Assembly: GCA_029004655.1 (NCBI GenBank) | Contig: JAQVYP010000075.1 | Span: 1-8,441, forward strand | Reading direction: 5' to 3' | DNA from: Oscillospiraceae bacterium | GTDB lineage: Bacteria > Bacillota > Clostridia > Oscillospirales > Acutalibacteraceae | DNA: 8,441 bases | Shown: positions 1-6,639 of the stretch, piece after piece | Layout of the letters: every line of letters starts with the position of its first letter | How positions within the stretch are numbered: the first letter of the stretch is position 1 | Notes under the pieces: model-generated | The model's database searches: none | Told to the model about the DNA's origin: nothing | What the model saw: the letters and a program-made list of their open reading frames with translations, nothing else | Translations under genes and position numbers: made by a program

Positions 1-154
1 CAGGACGAAAAATAAAAGTGAACAAAATGACAACAACGACAATCGCAGCAACAATACAATCAACCCATTCAAACACTTCGTGCATGACAGTGCGAGATTG
101 TGTTGCTTCTTCAAGTTGAATTTTCTTGTTTAATTTACGGGTTAAATAATCCAT
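1..154 (-). CDS. lepB: Signal peptidase I, N-terminal fragment (runs off window)
   Basis: Only the first 51 codons are visible; the gene continues past base 1. The peptide begins MDYLTRKLNK, has a charged stretch (residues 6-27), the segment EVFEWVDCIVAA and a single hydrophobic helix (about 31-49, rich in I, V and F) ending FIFRP. This matches the cytoplasmic tip, EW motif and membrane anchor of Firmicutes type I signal peptidases, which cleave signal peptides from secreted proteins at the outer face of the membrane. The catalytic Ser and Lys lie beyond the window, so activity cannot be judged. The ATG at 154 has an AGGTG ribosome binding site seven bases upstream. Position directly after rplS agrees with the common Firmicutes order rplS-lepB and is a large part of the assignment. 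The gene is probably co-transcribed with rplS, since no terminator separates them. Confidence 0.82.
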   Translation of the reverse strand, partial: MDYLTRKLNKKIQLEEATQSRTVMHEVFEWVDCIVAAIVVVVILFTFIFRP

Positions 155-170
155 AATAACACCTATAAAT

Positions 171-200
171 ATTGGGGACAAGTCAAAACCTGTCCCCAAT
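171..200. repeat. Perfect 10-bp inverted repeat, REP-like hairpin between rplS and lepB
   Basis: The arms ATTGGGGACA (171-180) and TGTCCCCAAT (191-200) are exact reverse complements around a 10-base spacer. In RNA of the minus strand a G-U and a G-C pair extend the stem to 12 pairs with a 6-base loop. Neither strand has a T-tract after the stem, so it is not a standard terminator. It sits just downstream of the rplS stop and upstream of the lepB ribosome binding site. The GGGGACA/TGTCCCC core resembles small palindromes that I recall being scattered between genes in clostridial genomes, some linked to RAYT-type (Y1) transposases. That link is recollection, not something visible here. It may alternatively be an mRNA processing or stability hairpin that lowers lepB expression relative to rplS. 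Confidence 0.75.
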
Positions 201-211
201 TAATTAGCAAA

Positions 212-553
212 TTAGATTTTTTCTTTAATTTTTGTTGCTTTACCAACCCTATCACGCAGATAATAAAGTTTTGCTCTGCGAATACGGCCTTTTCTAATTG
301 TTTCAACTGCAGCGACGTTTGGAGAATGAACTGGGAAAACACGCTCAACGCCAACACCGTATGATAAGCGGCGAACCGTAAATGTTTCTGCAATTCCACT
401 GTTATTCTTTGCAATAACTGTTCCTTCGAAAATCTGAATTCTTTCTCTTTCGCCTTCGCGAATCTTAACGTGTACGCGAACGGTAGAGCCGATTGTGATT
501 ACCGGTTTGTCTTCCTTAAGCTGACCGGCAGAAAGTTGCATAATTTGATCCAT
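212..553 (-). CDS. rplS: 50S ribosomal protein L19
   Basis: The 113-residue product has the usual L19 length and is recognisable throughout: GSTVRVHVKIREGERERIQIFEGTV-like N-terminal beta barrel (about residues 22-47), the TFTVRRLSYGVGVERVFPVHSP core (about 58-79) and the basic tail with RKGRIRRAKLYYLRDRVGKATKIKEK. L19 sits at the 30S-50S interface in the assembled ribosome. The ATG at 553 is preceded by a strong AAGGAGG at 571-565, which fixes the start. In many Firmicutes rplS ends the rpsP-rimM-trmD operon. Here the upstream gene is a MreB homologue, and rplS has its own promoter and structured leader, so it heads a separate unit with lepB following 57 bases later. Identity is near certain. 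Confidence 0.98.
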   Translation of the reverse strand: MDQIMQLSAGQLKEDKPVITIGSTVRVHVKIREGERERIQIFEGTVIAKNNSGIAETFTVRRLSYGVGVERVFPVHSPNVAAVETIRKGRIRRAKLYYLRDRVGKATKIKEKI

Positions 554-564
554 AATAATTTTTT

Positions 565-679
565 CCTCCTTAAAATATCAGACATTCATACCCAAAATTA
601 ATAGGCAGAGGACTATCCGCTTTGGTGTCGAAATATCGTCATCAAACCCACCGATAAGGATTCGGTGTAATTCAAATGC
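565..679 (-). promoter_or_regulatory. Structured rplS leader, probable L19 autoregulatory leader
   Basis: Between the predicted transcription start (about 679) and the rplS ribosome binding site lies roughly 110 bases of untranslated RNA. In the transcript, CACCGA pairs with TCGGTG (6 pairs, 7-base loop) at 666-648. A second, shorter hairpin pairs GCGGA with TCTGC at about 622-607. The segment TCCTCT within it can instead pair with GGAGGA of the Shine-Dalgarno region (about 569-564), giving a plausible choice between an open and a masked ribosome binding site. An L19 leader family is known upstream of rplS in low-GC Gram-positives; position and gene fit. I judged structure by eye and have not matched it to the covariance model. 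Confidence 0.6.
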
Positions 680-685
680 TCTAAT

Positions 686-714
686 ATATTATCACATTTA
701 TATAAATAATGCAA
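686..714 (-). promoter_or_regulatory. Promoter of rplS-lepB, sigma-A type with extended -10
   Basis: On the minus strand, TTGCAT (714-709) and TAATAT (691-686) are separated by exactly 17 bases. A TG one base before the -10 hexamer makes it an extended -10. The predicted start is about 679, just before the structured leader. It lies in the gap after mreB, where I see no terminator, so some read-through from mreB into rplS is also possible. Confidence 0.7.
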
Positions 715-761
715 TAGCTATGCAAAATATTCACAATTAATAATTATCGGCAGTAATTTTG

Positions 762-1784
762 TTATTCTACAATCAATTCTTGAATAGATCTGAACTGGTA
801 ATCACCATTTTTTAATAGTTGGGGATTTTTCAAAGCCATGCCAGCTCCTCGTGCCACACTGTGAATCGGATCCTGTGACAATTTAACACTTACTCCCAAA
901 TATTCGCTTAACAGCTCTTCCATTCCGTAAATCGAGGCCCCGCCACCGGTAAGATGAATTCCATCTGTCATTATATCTGAAATTAAATCCGGCGAGGTGT
1001 TTTCAATAACGCTTTTTATTGACAAACAAATGGTGTCTGCAGTGTCCTTAACTGCTTCAAAAATATCAGTTGCCGTTATTTCGAAGATTTCAGGCAAGCC
1101 TGTAAAAATATTTCTGCCTTTAGCCTGCATTGCAATTTCAACCTGTCTTGGAACAACCGATCCAATTTGAATTTTTATGTTTTCAGCAGTTTGCTTGCCT
1201 ATCAAAATATTATGAACTTTTTTAATGTATTTTATAATGGCTTCATCAAAATCAAAAGATGCCATACGCGCCGTTGTGCATTCTGCCAAGCCGCCCATAG
1301 AAATCGTTGCAACATCGGTAGTCCCCGCGCCGATATCAATTATCATACTGCCTCTTGCAATATTGAAATCCACACCGAGTCCGATTGCAGCCGCAACAGG
1401 CCCTTCGACTGTGCAAACATTGCGCCCGCCTGCGATTTCGACAGCTTTTGCAACTGAGCGATGCTGTATCGATGTAACTCCGATTGGCATTGATACCATA
1501 ACACGAGGTTTCACAATTCTATTGCCAAACGCCTTGCGCATGTAAAACTTCAACATTTGCTCAGCAATATTATAATCGGCAATAACGCCTCTTTCTATCG
1601 GGTAAACCGTTGTTAAACTATCAGGGGTACGGCCGACCATAGCATAAGCTTTTTCGCCGTAAGCTATCGGCTCCCACGTTTCTGTGTCAACCGTAACTAC
1701 TGATGGTTGTTCAAGAATAACCTTGGAGCCAGACAGTAAAATCGTTTTTGATGTTCCTAAATCTATACCGATATCCGTTGACAT
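762..1784 (-). CDS. mreB: MreB-family rod shape-determining actin homologue
   Basis: The 340-residue product has the actin-fold ATPase signatures in order: phosphate-1 IGIDLGTSKT (residues 5-14), phosphate-2 DIGAGTTDVA (150-159) and the adenosine motif HLTGGGA (278-283 region). Also present are MreB landmarks YPIERGVIAD (61-70), LIGKQTAENIKIQIGS (194-209) and SVARGAGMAL (309-318). MreB filaments on the inner membrane face guide peptidoglycan synthesis along the cell side wall. The start is ATG 1784, where similarity begins and AAAGGAAG lies upstream; the open frame continues to 1898, but those 38 residues fall in the structured leader and do not look like MreB. Compared with standard MreB/Mbl, the phosphate-2 loop has GAG rather than GGG, and VEGP replaces the usual EEP before AAAIG. 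No mreC or mreD is adjacent, so it could be an Mbl-like or second MreB paralogue. Confidence 0.93.
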   Translation of the reverse strand: MSTDIGIDLGTSKTILLSGSKVILEQPSVVTVDTETWEPIAYGEKAYAMVGRTPDSLTTVYPIERGVIADYNIAEQMLKFYMRKAFGNRIVKPRVMVSMPIGVTSIQHRSVAKAVEIAGGRNVCTVEGPVAAAIGLGVDFNIARGSMIIDIGAGTTDVATISMGGLAECTTARMASFDFDEAIIKYIKKVHNILIGKQTAENIKIQIGSVVPRQVEIAMQAKGRNIFTGLPEIFEITATDIFEAVKDTADTICLSIKSVIENTSPDLISDIMTDGIHLTGGGASIYGMEELLSEYLGVSVKLSQDPIHSVARGAGMALKNPQLLKNGDYQFRSIQELIVE

Positions 1785-1844
1785 AACAACTATACTTCCT
1801 TTAATAATATTTCCAATAAAAAAGTGCACAAAGATTTTCAAGGA

Positions 1845-1890
1845 TTTTGTTTGTGAGGAAAAGCATGACAACGCAGCCTCACAAACCAAA
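1845..1890. repeat. Inverted repeat (two-tier hairpin) in the mreB leader
   Basis: The arms GTTTGTGAGG (1849-1858) and CCTCACAAAC (1877-1886) are exact reverse complements; one mismatch and three further pairs extend each to 1845 and 1890. In minus-strand RNA the 18-base interior contains a second small stem (GCGU with AUGC around a UGUC loop), giving a stacked hairpin with an interior loop. No T-tract follows on either strand. The sequence CAAAGATT occurs on both sides, at 1829-1836 and 1896-1903, as an 8-base direct repeat. It lies in the untranslated leader between the mreB promoter and start codon. It could be a post-transcriptional control element for mreB or a small inserted palindromic element; the sequence alone does not decide. 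Confidence 0.7.
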
Positions 1891-1944
1891 GACCGCAAAG
1901 ATTGGGTGATTTTTAGTTGGAATTAGTATAATATTTATAAAATA

Positions 1945-1973
1945 ATTATATTGTATTACCAGTTGGATTACAA
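1945..1973 (-). promoter_or_regulatory. Promoter of mreB, sigma-A type
   Basis: On the minus strand, TTGTAA (1973-1968) and a consensus TATAAT (1950-1945) are separated by 17 bases. The -35 hexamer overlaps the comF stop codon. The predicted start near 1938 gives mreB a leader of about 150 bases containing the hairpin at 1845-1890. No terminator is visible after comF, so comF transcripts may also read through. Confidence 0.68.
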
Positions 1974-2675
1974 CCCTCTATTTCTTCCGATAAGTGCTGC
2001 AGCACAATAAACATCCTTTGCTCCTGCCAGCAACAATTGCTTTGTGCACTCATTCAATGTTGCACCAGTCGTCTTTATATCATCAATCAGTAAAATCATT
2101 TTTCCCTCTGCTTTTTTATTAGCAGCAAAGACACCTTTAACATTTAAAGGACGCTCCGAAAAATTCATTTTATGCTGAGGTTTATTATCAGAAACCTTTT
2201 TAAGAAGTTTGGAATCAAATTTTAGTCCCAAATTTGCAGCTACGCTTTTTGCTAAATATGCCGAATGATCAAAATCACGTTTTCGCGAGTCTAAGGCTGT
2301 CATCGGCACCTGACAAACACAGTCGAATTTAACATTATCGAAATAGTTTTCAATATCTCGACAAATATATTTTGTCAAGAATTCTGCAACATATAATCTT
2401 TTATTAAATTTATATCCATAAACACATTTTTTTGATGAGTCTTGATTATAAAACGGTGCAACAATTCCGCTAAATATGTAATTAAGCCTGTGGCACTCAC
2501 ATTCTTTTTTCTCCTGACCGCATTTTAAGCAACGGTTTTCCGGTACAAACCGAATTGAAGCATCACACTCTTTGCAAACCAAATCTTCATAGTTTATCAG
2601 TTCGTTGCAGCAAGCACATCGGCGCGGATAAATGAATTTAAGCAGTGCATCGGAAGCCTTACCTTTTTTTGTCAC
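1968..2675 (-). CDS. comF: ComFC/GntX-family phosphoribosyltransferase-like competence protein
   Basis: The 235-residue product combines an N-terminal cysteine-rich zinc-ribbon-like region (RRCACC at 18-23, CKEC at 34-37, CLKC at 49-52, CEC at 59-61) with a C-terminal PRTase fold whose PRPP-binding loop ILLIDDIKTTGATL spans 194-207. VPMTALDSRKRDFDHSAYLAKSVA (123-146) is the typical ComF/GntX middle segment. In naturally transformable bacteria ComFC is a cytoplasmic partner in single-stranded DNA import; its reaction is not established. The gene starts with GTG at 2675, overlapping the recD2 TGA in a GTGA tetranucleotide, with GAGGAG eight bases upstream, so translation is probably coupled. 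The usual partner comFA is absent; the adjacent helicase is RecD2. Conserved cysteines and an intact PRPP loop argue for a functional gene. Confidence 0.9.
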   Translation of the reverse strand: MTKKGKASDALLKFIYPRRCACCNELINYEDLVCKECDASIRFVPENRCLKCGQEKKECECHRLNYIFSGIVAPFYNQDSSKKCVYGYKFNKRLYVAEFLTKYICRDIENYFDNVKFDCVCQVPMTALDSRKRDFDHSAYLAKSVAANLGLKFDSKLLKKVSDNKPQHKMNFSERPLNVKGVFAANKKAEGKMILLIDDIKTTGATLNECTKQLLLAGAKDVYCAAALIGRNRGL

Positions 2676-4888
2676 GGTCTCATCTCCTCAAGATAATGAG
2701 TCAGAGCTGTATACCTTAAAGTCTTTCGATCATTGTCCACCATTTGATAAACAACGGTTTTGCTTCCGATAATGACAAGCAATTTTTTAGCACGAGTAAC
2801 TGCGGTATAAAGTAAATTACGATATCTGAGCATCGATGGACAGTCGAGCAACGGCAGAATTACACATTCAAATTCACTTCCCTGACTTTTGTGAATAGTT
2901 ATTGCATAAGCAAGTTCCAGCTGCACTGTTTCCTCACCGCCATAAGTTGCCAATCGGTCATCGAATCTTACTGACAATGTTTGCGATGCAACATTTATAT
3001 TTTCTATTATACCGATATCTCCGTTAAAAACGCCCGTTCCGTACTCTCCGTTATCACGAGTCCAAATTATATCGTAATTATTTTTAATTTGCATTACTTT
3101 ATCATTCAGCCTAAGAGTGAAACCTCTGAAACTGACTTCGGGTACTCCCTCGATTTGCGGATTAATATTAGCTTGTAAAACACTATTTAGGTTAATTGTT
3201 CCCAAATCCATTTTCTTGGATGGGCATAGAACTTGAATATCATTTAGTGATGAGAAACCATATGCCTCGGGCAAGCGCCTGATATTTAAGTCGGACACTA
3301 ATTTTGCCGCCGTGGATGGATTGAACTGCTCAATCATGAAGAAATCTGCATCCTTGCAAGTTAAATCCGGTTGTTCACCATTAACAATTCTATGAGCATT
3401 TGACACTATCAAACTTTGCATTGCCTGTCTAAACACCTTTTGTAAGCAGACCGAAGGCACATTACCGGACTCTAACAAATCATGCAAGACATTACCCGCA
3501 CCGACGCTGGGAAGCTGATTGGAATCACCCACCAAGATCAGGCGACAGCCAAGTCGAAGCGCTTTGAGCAAAGACTCAAACAGCAAAGCATCGACCATTG
3601 AAAGCTCATCCACAATCAACACATCGCATTCGAGCGGATTACGCTCATTTCGGGAGAAAACATGTTTTCCGCCCTCAGGTGACCATTCAACTTCCAATAG
3701 ACGATGAATAGTTTTTGCTTCATAGCCTGTAAGCTCGGTCATTCGCTTAGCTGCCCTGCCTGTAGGCGCCGTCAATGCAATGGTATAACCCCTGTTTTCC
3801 ATTAAATTAATAATTGCTTTTAAGGTGGTTGTTTTTCCTGTTCCCGGTCCTCCTGTTAAAATAAGGACACCACCCTCGAGTGAGAGCATCACGGCTTTTT
3901 GCTGCAATTCTTCATATTCAATGCCAAGAGATGCCTCAATTGCTTCCACTTCAATTTTGTCAACGTGGGTATGAACATCACTGTATTGAAGCATAAGCTG
4001 AATTTTGGCTGCAATGAATTGCTCGGCATTAGAATAATCGCAAAGAGAAATAAAATCCTTATCATTAATGGTTACCGAGTTAAATATTTTTAGCGCTAAC
4101 AATTCTTCACACGCTTCATCGGCACGATAGCTATTACAATCAAGCATTTGAGCTGCAACACTTATCAGCTTTTCTCGCGGCAAGCATGTATGCCCATTAT
4201 TAAGATTGTGTTTTAGAATATAAACTACACCGGCAGAAATGCGTTCCAAGCTATCCGGCACCAAATCCATTTTTGTAGCTATTTCATCGGCACGTTCAAA
4301 CGGCATATCTATACCCTCTTTGCAAAGCAAAAAAGGGTCAGCTTTGATAAAATCAACAGAATTCTGACCATATCTTTTATATACTTGTAGTGCCTCATCT
4401 GCTGTAACACCGAGGCGTCCCAAATGCAGCATTACTTCCCTTATTGAACGGCGGCGAGAAAATTCTTCACAAATTTCCTCTGCTTTAGCTTTTGTTATGC
4501 CTTTAATCATGGCAAGTCTTTGCGGTTGATTTTCAAGGACATCAAAGGTTTCCTCACCAAAGTCGTGCACAATTCTTTTTGCTGTTGCAGGTCCAATTCC
4601 TTTTACTGCACCGGAAGATAAATATTTTAAAATTGCAGAAGGTCCGGACGGCAGTGTTCTTTCACATACATCAACCTTAAACTGCTGACCATAGGTTGAA
4701 TGTATGTCGAAATGTCCGGTGACCTCAAGCGACTCACCTTTTGCAATTTCCGGCATAATTCCGACAGCGGTTATACTTTCAGAGCCGCAATCGAGCTCAA
4801 CAACCGTAAAACCGCTATCAGAATTTCTATATGTAATATGTTCTACTGTTCCGGATATTAACTCCGGTTCTGTTTTATTTTCCGACAT
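2672..4888 (-). CDS. recD2: RecD2 (RecD/TraA-type) ATP-dependent 5'-3' DNA helicase
   Basis: This is a 738-residue superfamily 1B helicase of normal RecD2 length. From the ATG, the long N-terminal region (to about 320) includes helix-hairpin-helix-like KGIGPATAKRI (96-106) and IKGITKAKAEEI (128-139). It is followed by the Q-motif QQKAV, Walker A GGPGTGKTTT (346-355), Walker B VLIVDELSMVD (about 423-433), GDSNQLPSVGAGN (454-466), the FRQ arginine motif (486-488), motif V THKSQGSEF (665-673) and motif VI YTAVTRAKKLL (694-704). It probably acts without RecB/RecC in repair and fork maintenance, as known for stand-alone RecD2. The frame is also open from a TTG at 4894, but only ATG 4888 has a sensibly spaced GGAA site (7 bases). 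It follows the small membrane protein gene by 19 bases and overlaps comF, so all three are probably one operon. Confidence 0.95.
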   Translation of the reverse strand: MSENKTEPELISGTVEHITYRNSDSGFTVVELDCGSESITAVGIMPEIAKGESLEVTGHFDIHSTYGQQFKVDVCERTLPSGPSAILKYLSSGAVKGIGPATAKRIVHDFGEETFDVLENQPQRLAMIKGITKAKAEEICEEFSRRRSIREVMLHLGRLGVTADEALQVYKRYGQNSVDFIKADPFLLCKEGIDMPFERADEIATKMDLVPDSLERISAGVVYILKHNLNNGHTCLPREKLISVAAQMLDCNSYRADEACEELLALKIFNSVTINDKDFISLCDYSNAEQFIAAKIQLMLQYSDVHTHVDKIEVEAIEASLGIEYEELQQKAVMLSLEGGVLILTGGPGTGKTTTLKAIINLMENRGYTIALTAPTGRAAKRMTELTGYEAKTIHRLLEVEWSPEGGKHVFSRNERNPLECDVLIVDELSMVDALLFESLLKALRLGCRLILVGDSNQLPSVGAGNVLHDLLESGNVPSVCLQKVFRQAMQSLIVSNAHRIVNGEQPDLTCKDADFFMIEQFNPSTAAKLVSDLNIRRLPEAYGFSSLNDIQVLCPSKKMDLGTINLNSVLQANINPQIEGVPEVSFRGFTLRLNDKVMQIKNNYDIIWTRDNGEYGTGVFNGDIGIIENINVASQTLSVRFDDRLATYGGEETVQLELAYAITIHKSQGSEFECVILPLLDCPSMLRYRNLLYTAVTRAKKLLVIIGSKTVVYQMVDNDRKTLRYTALTHYLEEMRP

Positions 4889-4907
4889 TTTCAAGTTCCG
4901 TTTCTAT

Positions 4908-5237
4908 TTAGATTAGATAATTCAGCACATCTTGTGGCTGACATACTATTACATTATTATACTCTTCCGCTATTTTTTTGCAAATTTTACCGGTCTCAGC
5001 GTCCAATTCAGATTCAACAGCCAAAATCGGTGCCGAGTAAAAAAGGTTATCCCATTTAGAACGTTCAATAGCAGCACGAAGCTCAAATTCCGCGTTTTCG
5101 TCATTCAACATTATTACATATGCTTGATTACCGGTTTTGTGCGGTGCAACAATAAAGAGAGCAATGAATCTTATTGTACTGGTTAAGCCTATTAGCGCAA
5201 AAATAAGTGTCGCAATACTTAAAATAATTTCAACCAT
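4908..5237 (-). CDS. Small membrane-anchored protein of unknown function, recD2-comF operon
   Basis: I do not recognise this 109-residue protein. Residues from about 3 to 31 are hydrophobic (EIILSIATLIFALIGLTSTIRFIALFIVAP) and form one long or two short membrane segments. The remaining 75 or so residues are soluble and mixed alpha/beta in appearance: a strand AYVIMLND, an acidic helix ENAEFELRAAIERSKW, a strand APILAVESE, a helix TGKICKKIAEEYN and a strand NVIVCQPQDVLNYL. There is no signal-peptide cleavage site or zinc motif. The frame is open from GTG 5246, but GAGGTG at 5249-5244 is ideally spaced for ATG 5237, so I use the latter. Clean coding, a good ribosome binding site and the 19-base gap to recD2 support a real gene. 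The alternating strand-helix pattern might be a small nucleotide-sugar- or Rossmann-like domain, but that is speculation. Confidence 0.8.
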   Translation of the reverse strand: MVEIILSIATLIFALIGLTSTIRFIALFIVAPHKTGNQAYVIMLNDENAEFELRAAIERSKWDNLFYSAPILAVESELDAETGKICKKIAEEYNNVIVCQPQDVLNYLI

Positions 5238-5243
5238 TTCAAT

Positions 5244-5249
5244 CACCTC
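5244..5249 (-). promoter_or_regulatory. Ribosome binding site that fixes the small membrane protein start
   Basis: GAGGTG lies six bases before ATG 5237. It overlaps the alternative GTG start at 5246, which would have no room for a ribosome binding site of its own. This makes ATG 5237 the likelier start. Confidence 0.7.
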
Positions 5250-5293
5250 ATTACATGGTATGAAGAAATTGAAAATTTGCTATATTTATTTTG

Positions 5294-5324
5294 AAAAAGG
5301 GATTTCGAATTATCGAAATCCCTT
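5294..5324 (-). terminator. Intrinsic terminator after cdaR
   Basis: A perfect 12-bp stem, AAGGGATTTCGA (5297-5308) with TCGAAATCCCTT (5313-5324), closes a 4-base loop. Read on the minus strand it is followed by a run of five T residues. It starts four bases past the cdaR stop codon and so ends the cdaA-cdaR transcript. The plus-strand side has only a broken T-run. The downstream gene at 5237 therefore needs its own promoter or depends on read-through; I find no convincing promoter in the short gap. Confidence 0.9.
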
Positions 5325-5328
5325 AAAA

Positions 5329-6597
5329 TTATTTTACTGTCACAATTACATCATATTGACCGACAGCCCAAACTTCTCCGCTGCTTTTACATTTTATTTT
5401 GGCCGGCATTGTAAATTCTCCCGCACCTTTACCCGATAAATCAATCTCAGCATATAAGTCACCGGTAGCAATGCTGCTGACAATACTTTTGGGGCCGCAT
5501 ATCTTAACATTTTTTACCGAATAGGGCAGTGAAACTGTCAAATCGGATGCCAGATTAACAGGTGTGAATGTAAATACATTGAATTGTTTTGTAATCATGT
5601 TATCAACATTAATTATGACCGTTATAGTTTTAATATTATCAACGCTTTTTACAGCAGTTGGCAACTGTAAAGCAACATCAAAGCTTTTATTATCAGGTGA
5701 AATACTATCGAAATCAATTGGCTCCAGCGAAATCGAATCAATTGTATCAACAGTTTCCGGAGGGCCTATGATAGTGATTAATTCCTCACTTAATGTGGAG
5801 TTAATTTGATCAGTTTGGTAAATATCAGGAGCATTTTGGAAAACGGTTTTTATTGAGACCTCTTTTTTCTTTAATATAGGAACCGAAATTTTAATGATAT
5901 CAGTTTCAATGGTAAACGGAGTTTGGTCGATTTGATTACCGTTTTTATCAAGCAGAACAATTTTAGCGTCAAAGCTTTCTGTTGCGGAAAGTGTTTTGTT
6001 GACTTCGGCAATAGCTTGAACCGTATCAATAATTTGAATATCGGTACGCGGTCCTTTAATCTGTATTGTAGTAAATTCGCTGTCCGTAACAACCGGCTTT
6101 TCAGCAACTAAACCGGTAGTTGCAGCTGCTCCTTTTGCCACCGCAGCAACCGTGAAATCCTTAGTGTCAATTGCATCAAAACTGAGTTTTATCTTTTCGG
6201 GAGTTACGCTTACAATGGTATATCCGGATTTATTACTGTTTCTGGAAGCCGTTAAACTGAGATCATAAGTTCCGGCCGCAGTAACATCCGACAATGATAA
6301 ATTAACCAGCAAATCCTTTGAAGACAAAGAGCTGACTATATAACTTGGTCCGTTGACAAGTACACTAACTTTATTGGTGTAAGTGCCGATAATATCAAGA
6401 CCTAATTCGCTGACAACAGTGCTTTGTGTTGATATAGTAACCGGCACATCAGTTATCGTTTGATCGCGTATAGGGTTTTGAGTGATGTTGATAACCAACC
6501 ATACTATAATAGCCAAGAATATGGAAAAGGGAAGTATTATTTTTTTATTGTATAACAATTTATTTAAGGAGAACCTTTTTATTTTGTTATCATTCAT
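5329..6597 (-). CDS. cdaR: CdaR, YbbR-domain regulator of diadenylate cyclase
   Basis: The 422-residue product has a short basic cytoplasmic N-terminus, one membrane helix (about residues 19-38, ILPFSIFLAIIVWLVINI) and an extracytoplasmic region of four YbbR repeats. Each repeat carries a hydrophobic-X-GP motif at its centre: VNGP (81-84), IKGP (180-183), IIGP (276-279) and ICGP (366-369). This is the standard architecture of CdaR (YbbR), which binds and modulates the c-di-AMP synthase CdaA at the membrane. It begins 42 bases after cdaA with GGAAGAAG before ATG 6597, and a strong terminator follows. The usual third gene, glmM, is missing, so the c-di-AMP genes are not locally tied to phosphoglucosamine mutase. 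The 422 residues leave room for exactly four repeats, with no extra C-terminal domain. Confidence 0.94.
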   Translation of the reverse strand: MNDNKIKRFSLNKLLYNKKIILPFSIFLAIIVWLVINITQNPIRDQTITDVPVTISTQSTVVSELGLDIIGTYTNKVSVLVNGPSYIVSSLSSKDLLVNLSLSDVTAAGTYDLSLTASRNSNKSGYTIVSVTPEKIKLSFDAIDTKDFTVAAVAKGAAATTGLVAEKPVVTDSEFTTIQIKGPRTDIQIIDTVQAIAEVNKTLSATESFDAKIVLLDKNGNQIDQTPFTIETDIIKISVPILKKKEVSIKTVFQNAPDIYQTDQINSTLSEELITIIGPPETVDTIDSISLEPIDFDSISPDNKSFDVALQLPTAVKSVDNIKTITVIINVDNMITKQFNVFTFTPVNLASDLTVSLPYSVKNVKICGPKSIVSSIATGDLYAEIDLSGKGAGEFTMPAKIKCKSSGEVWAVGQYDVIVTVK

Positions 6598-6639
6598 ATT
6601 TCTTCTTCCATTCCCCGCAAAGACTAGCGGTATTATTTA

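Noticed and set aside
171..200. Rho-independent terminator after rplS
   Set aside because: The stem is strong but neither strand shows a T-tract after it, and lepB begins only 17 bases further on.
709..724. TGCA-ATAGCTAT-GCA near-palindrome over the rplS -35 box
   Set aside because: It is short, broken by an extra A and AT-rich; I see no second site that would support an operator.
1845..1890. Terminator after comF or attenuator of mreB
   Set aside because: No run of T follows the stem on either strand; the minus strand continues into an A-rich, mixed sequence.
1785..1898. 38-residue N-terminal extension of MreB
   Set aside because: The extra residues are encoded by the hairpin-containing leader, do not resemble MreB, and ATG 1784 sits exactly where family similarity begins, with AAAGGAAG upstream.
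2981..4093. Several plus-strand frames of 60-65 codons inside recD2
   Set aside because: They are antisense shadows of a well-conserved helicase, with no ribosome binding sites or family resemblance.
4889..4894. TTG start for RecD2 two codons upstream of the ATG
   Set aside because: The only nearby ribosome binding site (GGAA) is one base from the TTG but seven from the ATG, so the ATG is favoured.
5871..6111. Short frames of 62-78 codons on both strands inside cdaR
   Set aside because: They overlap the YbbR repeats of cdaR out of frame and show no independent coding signal.
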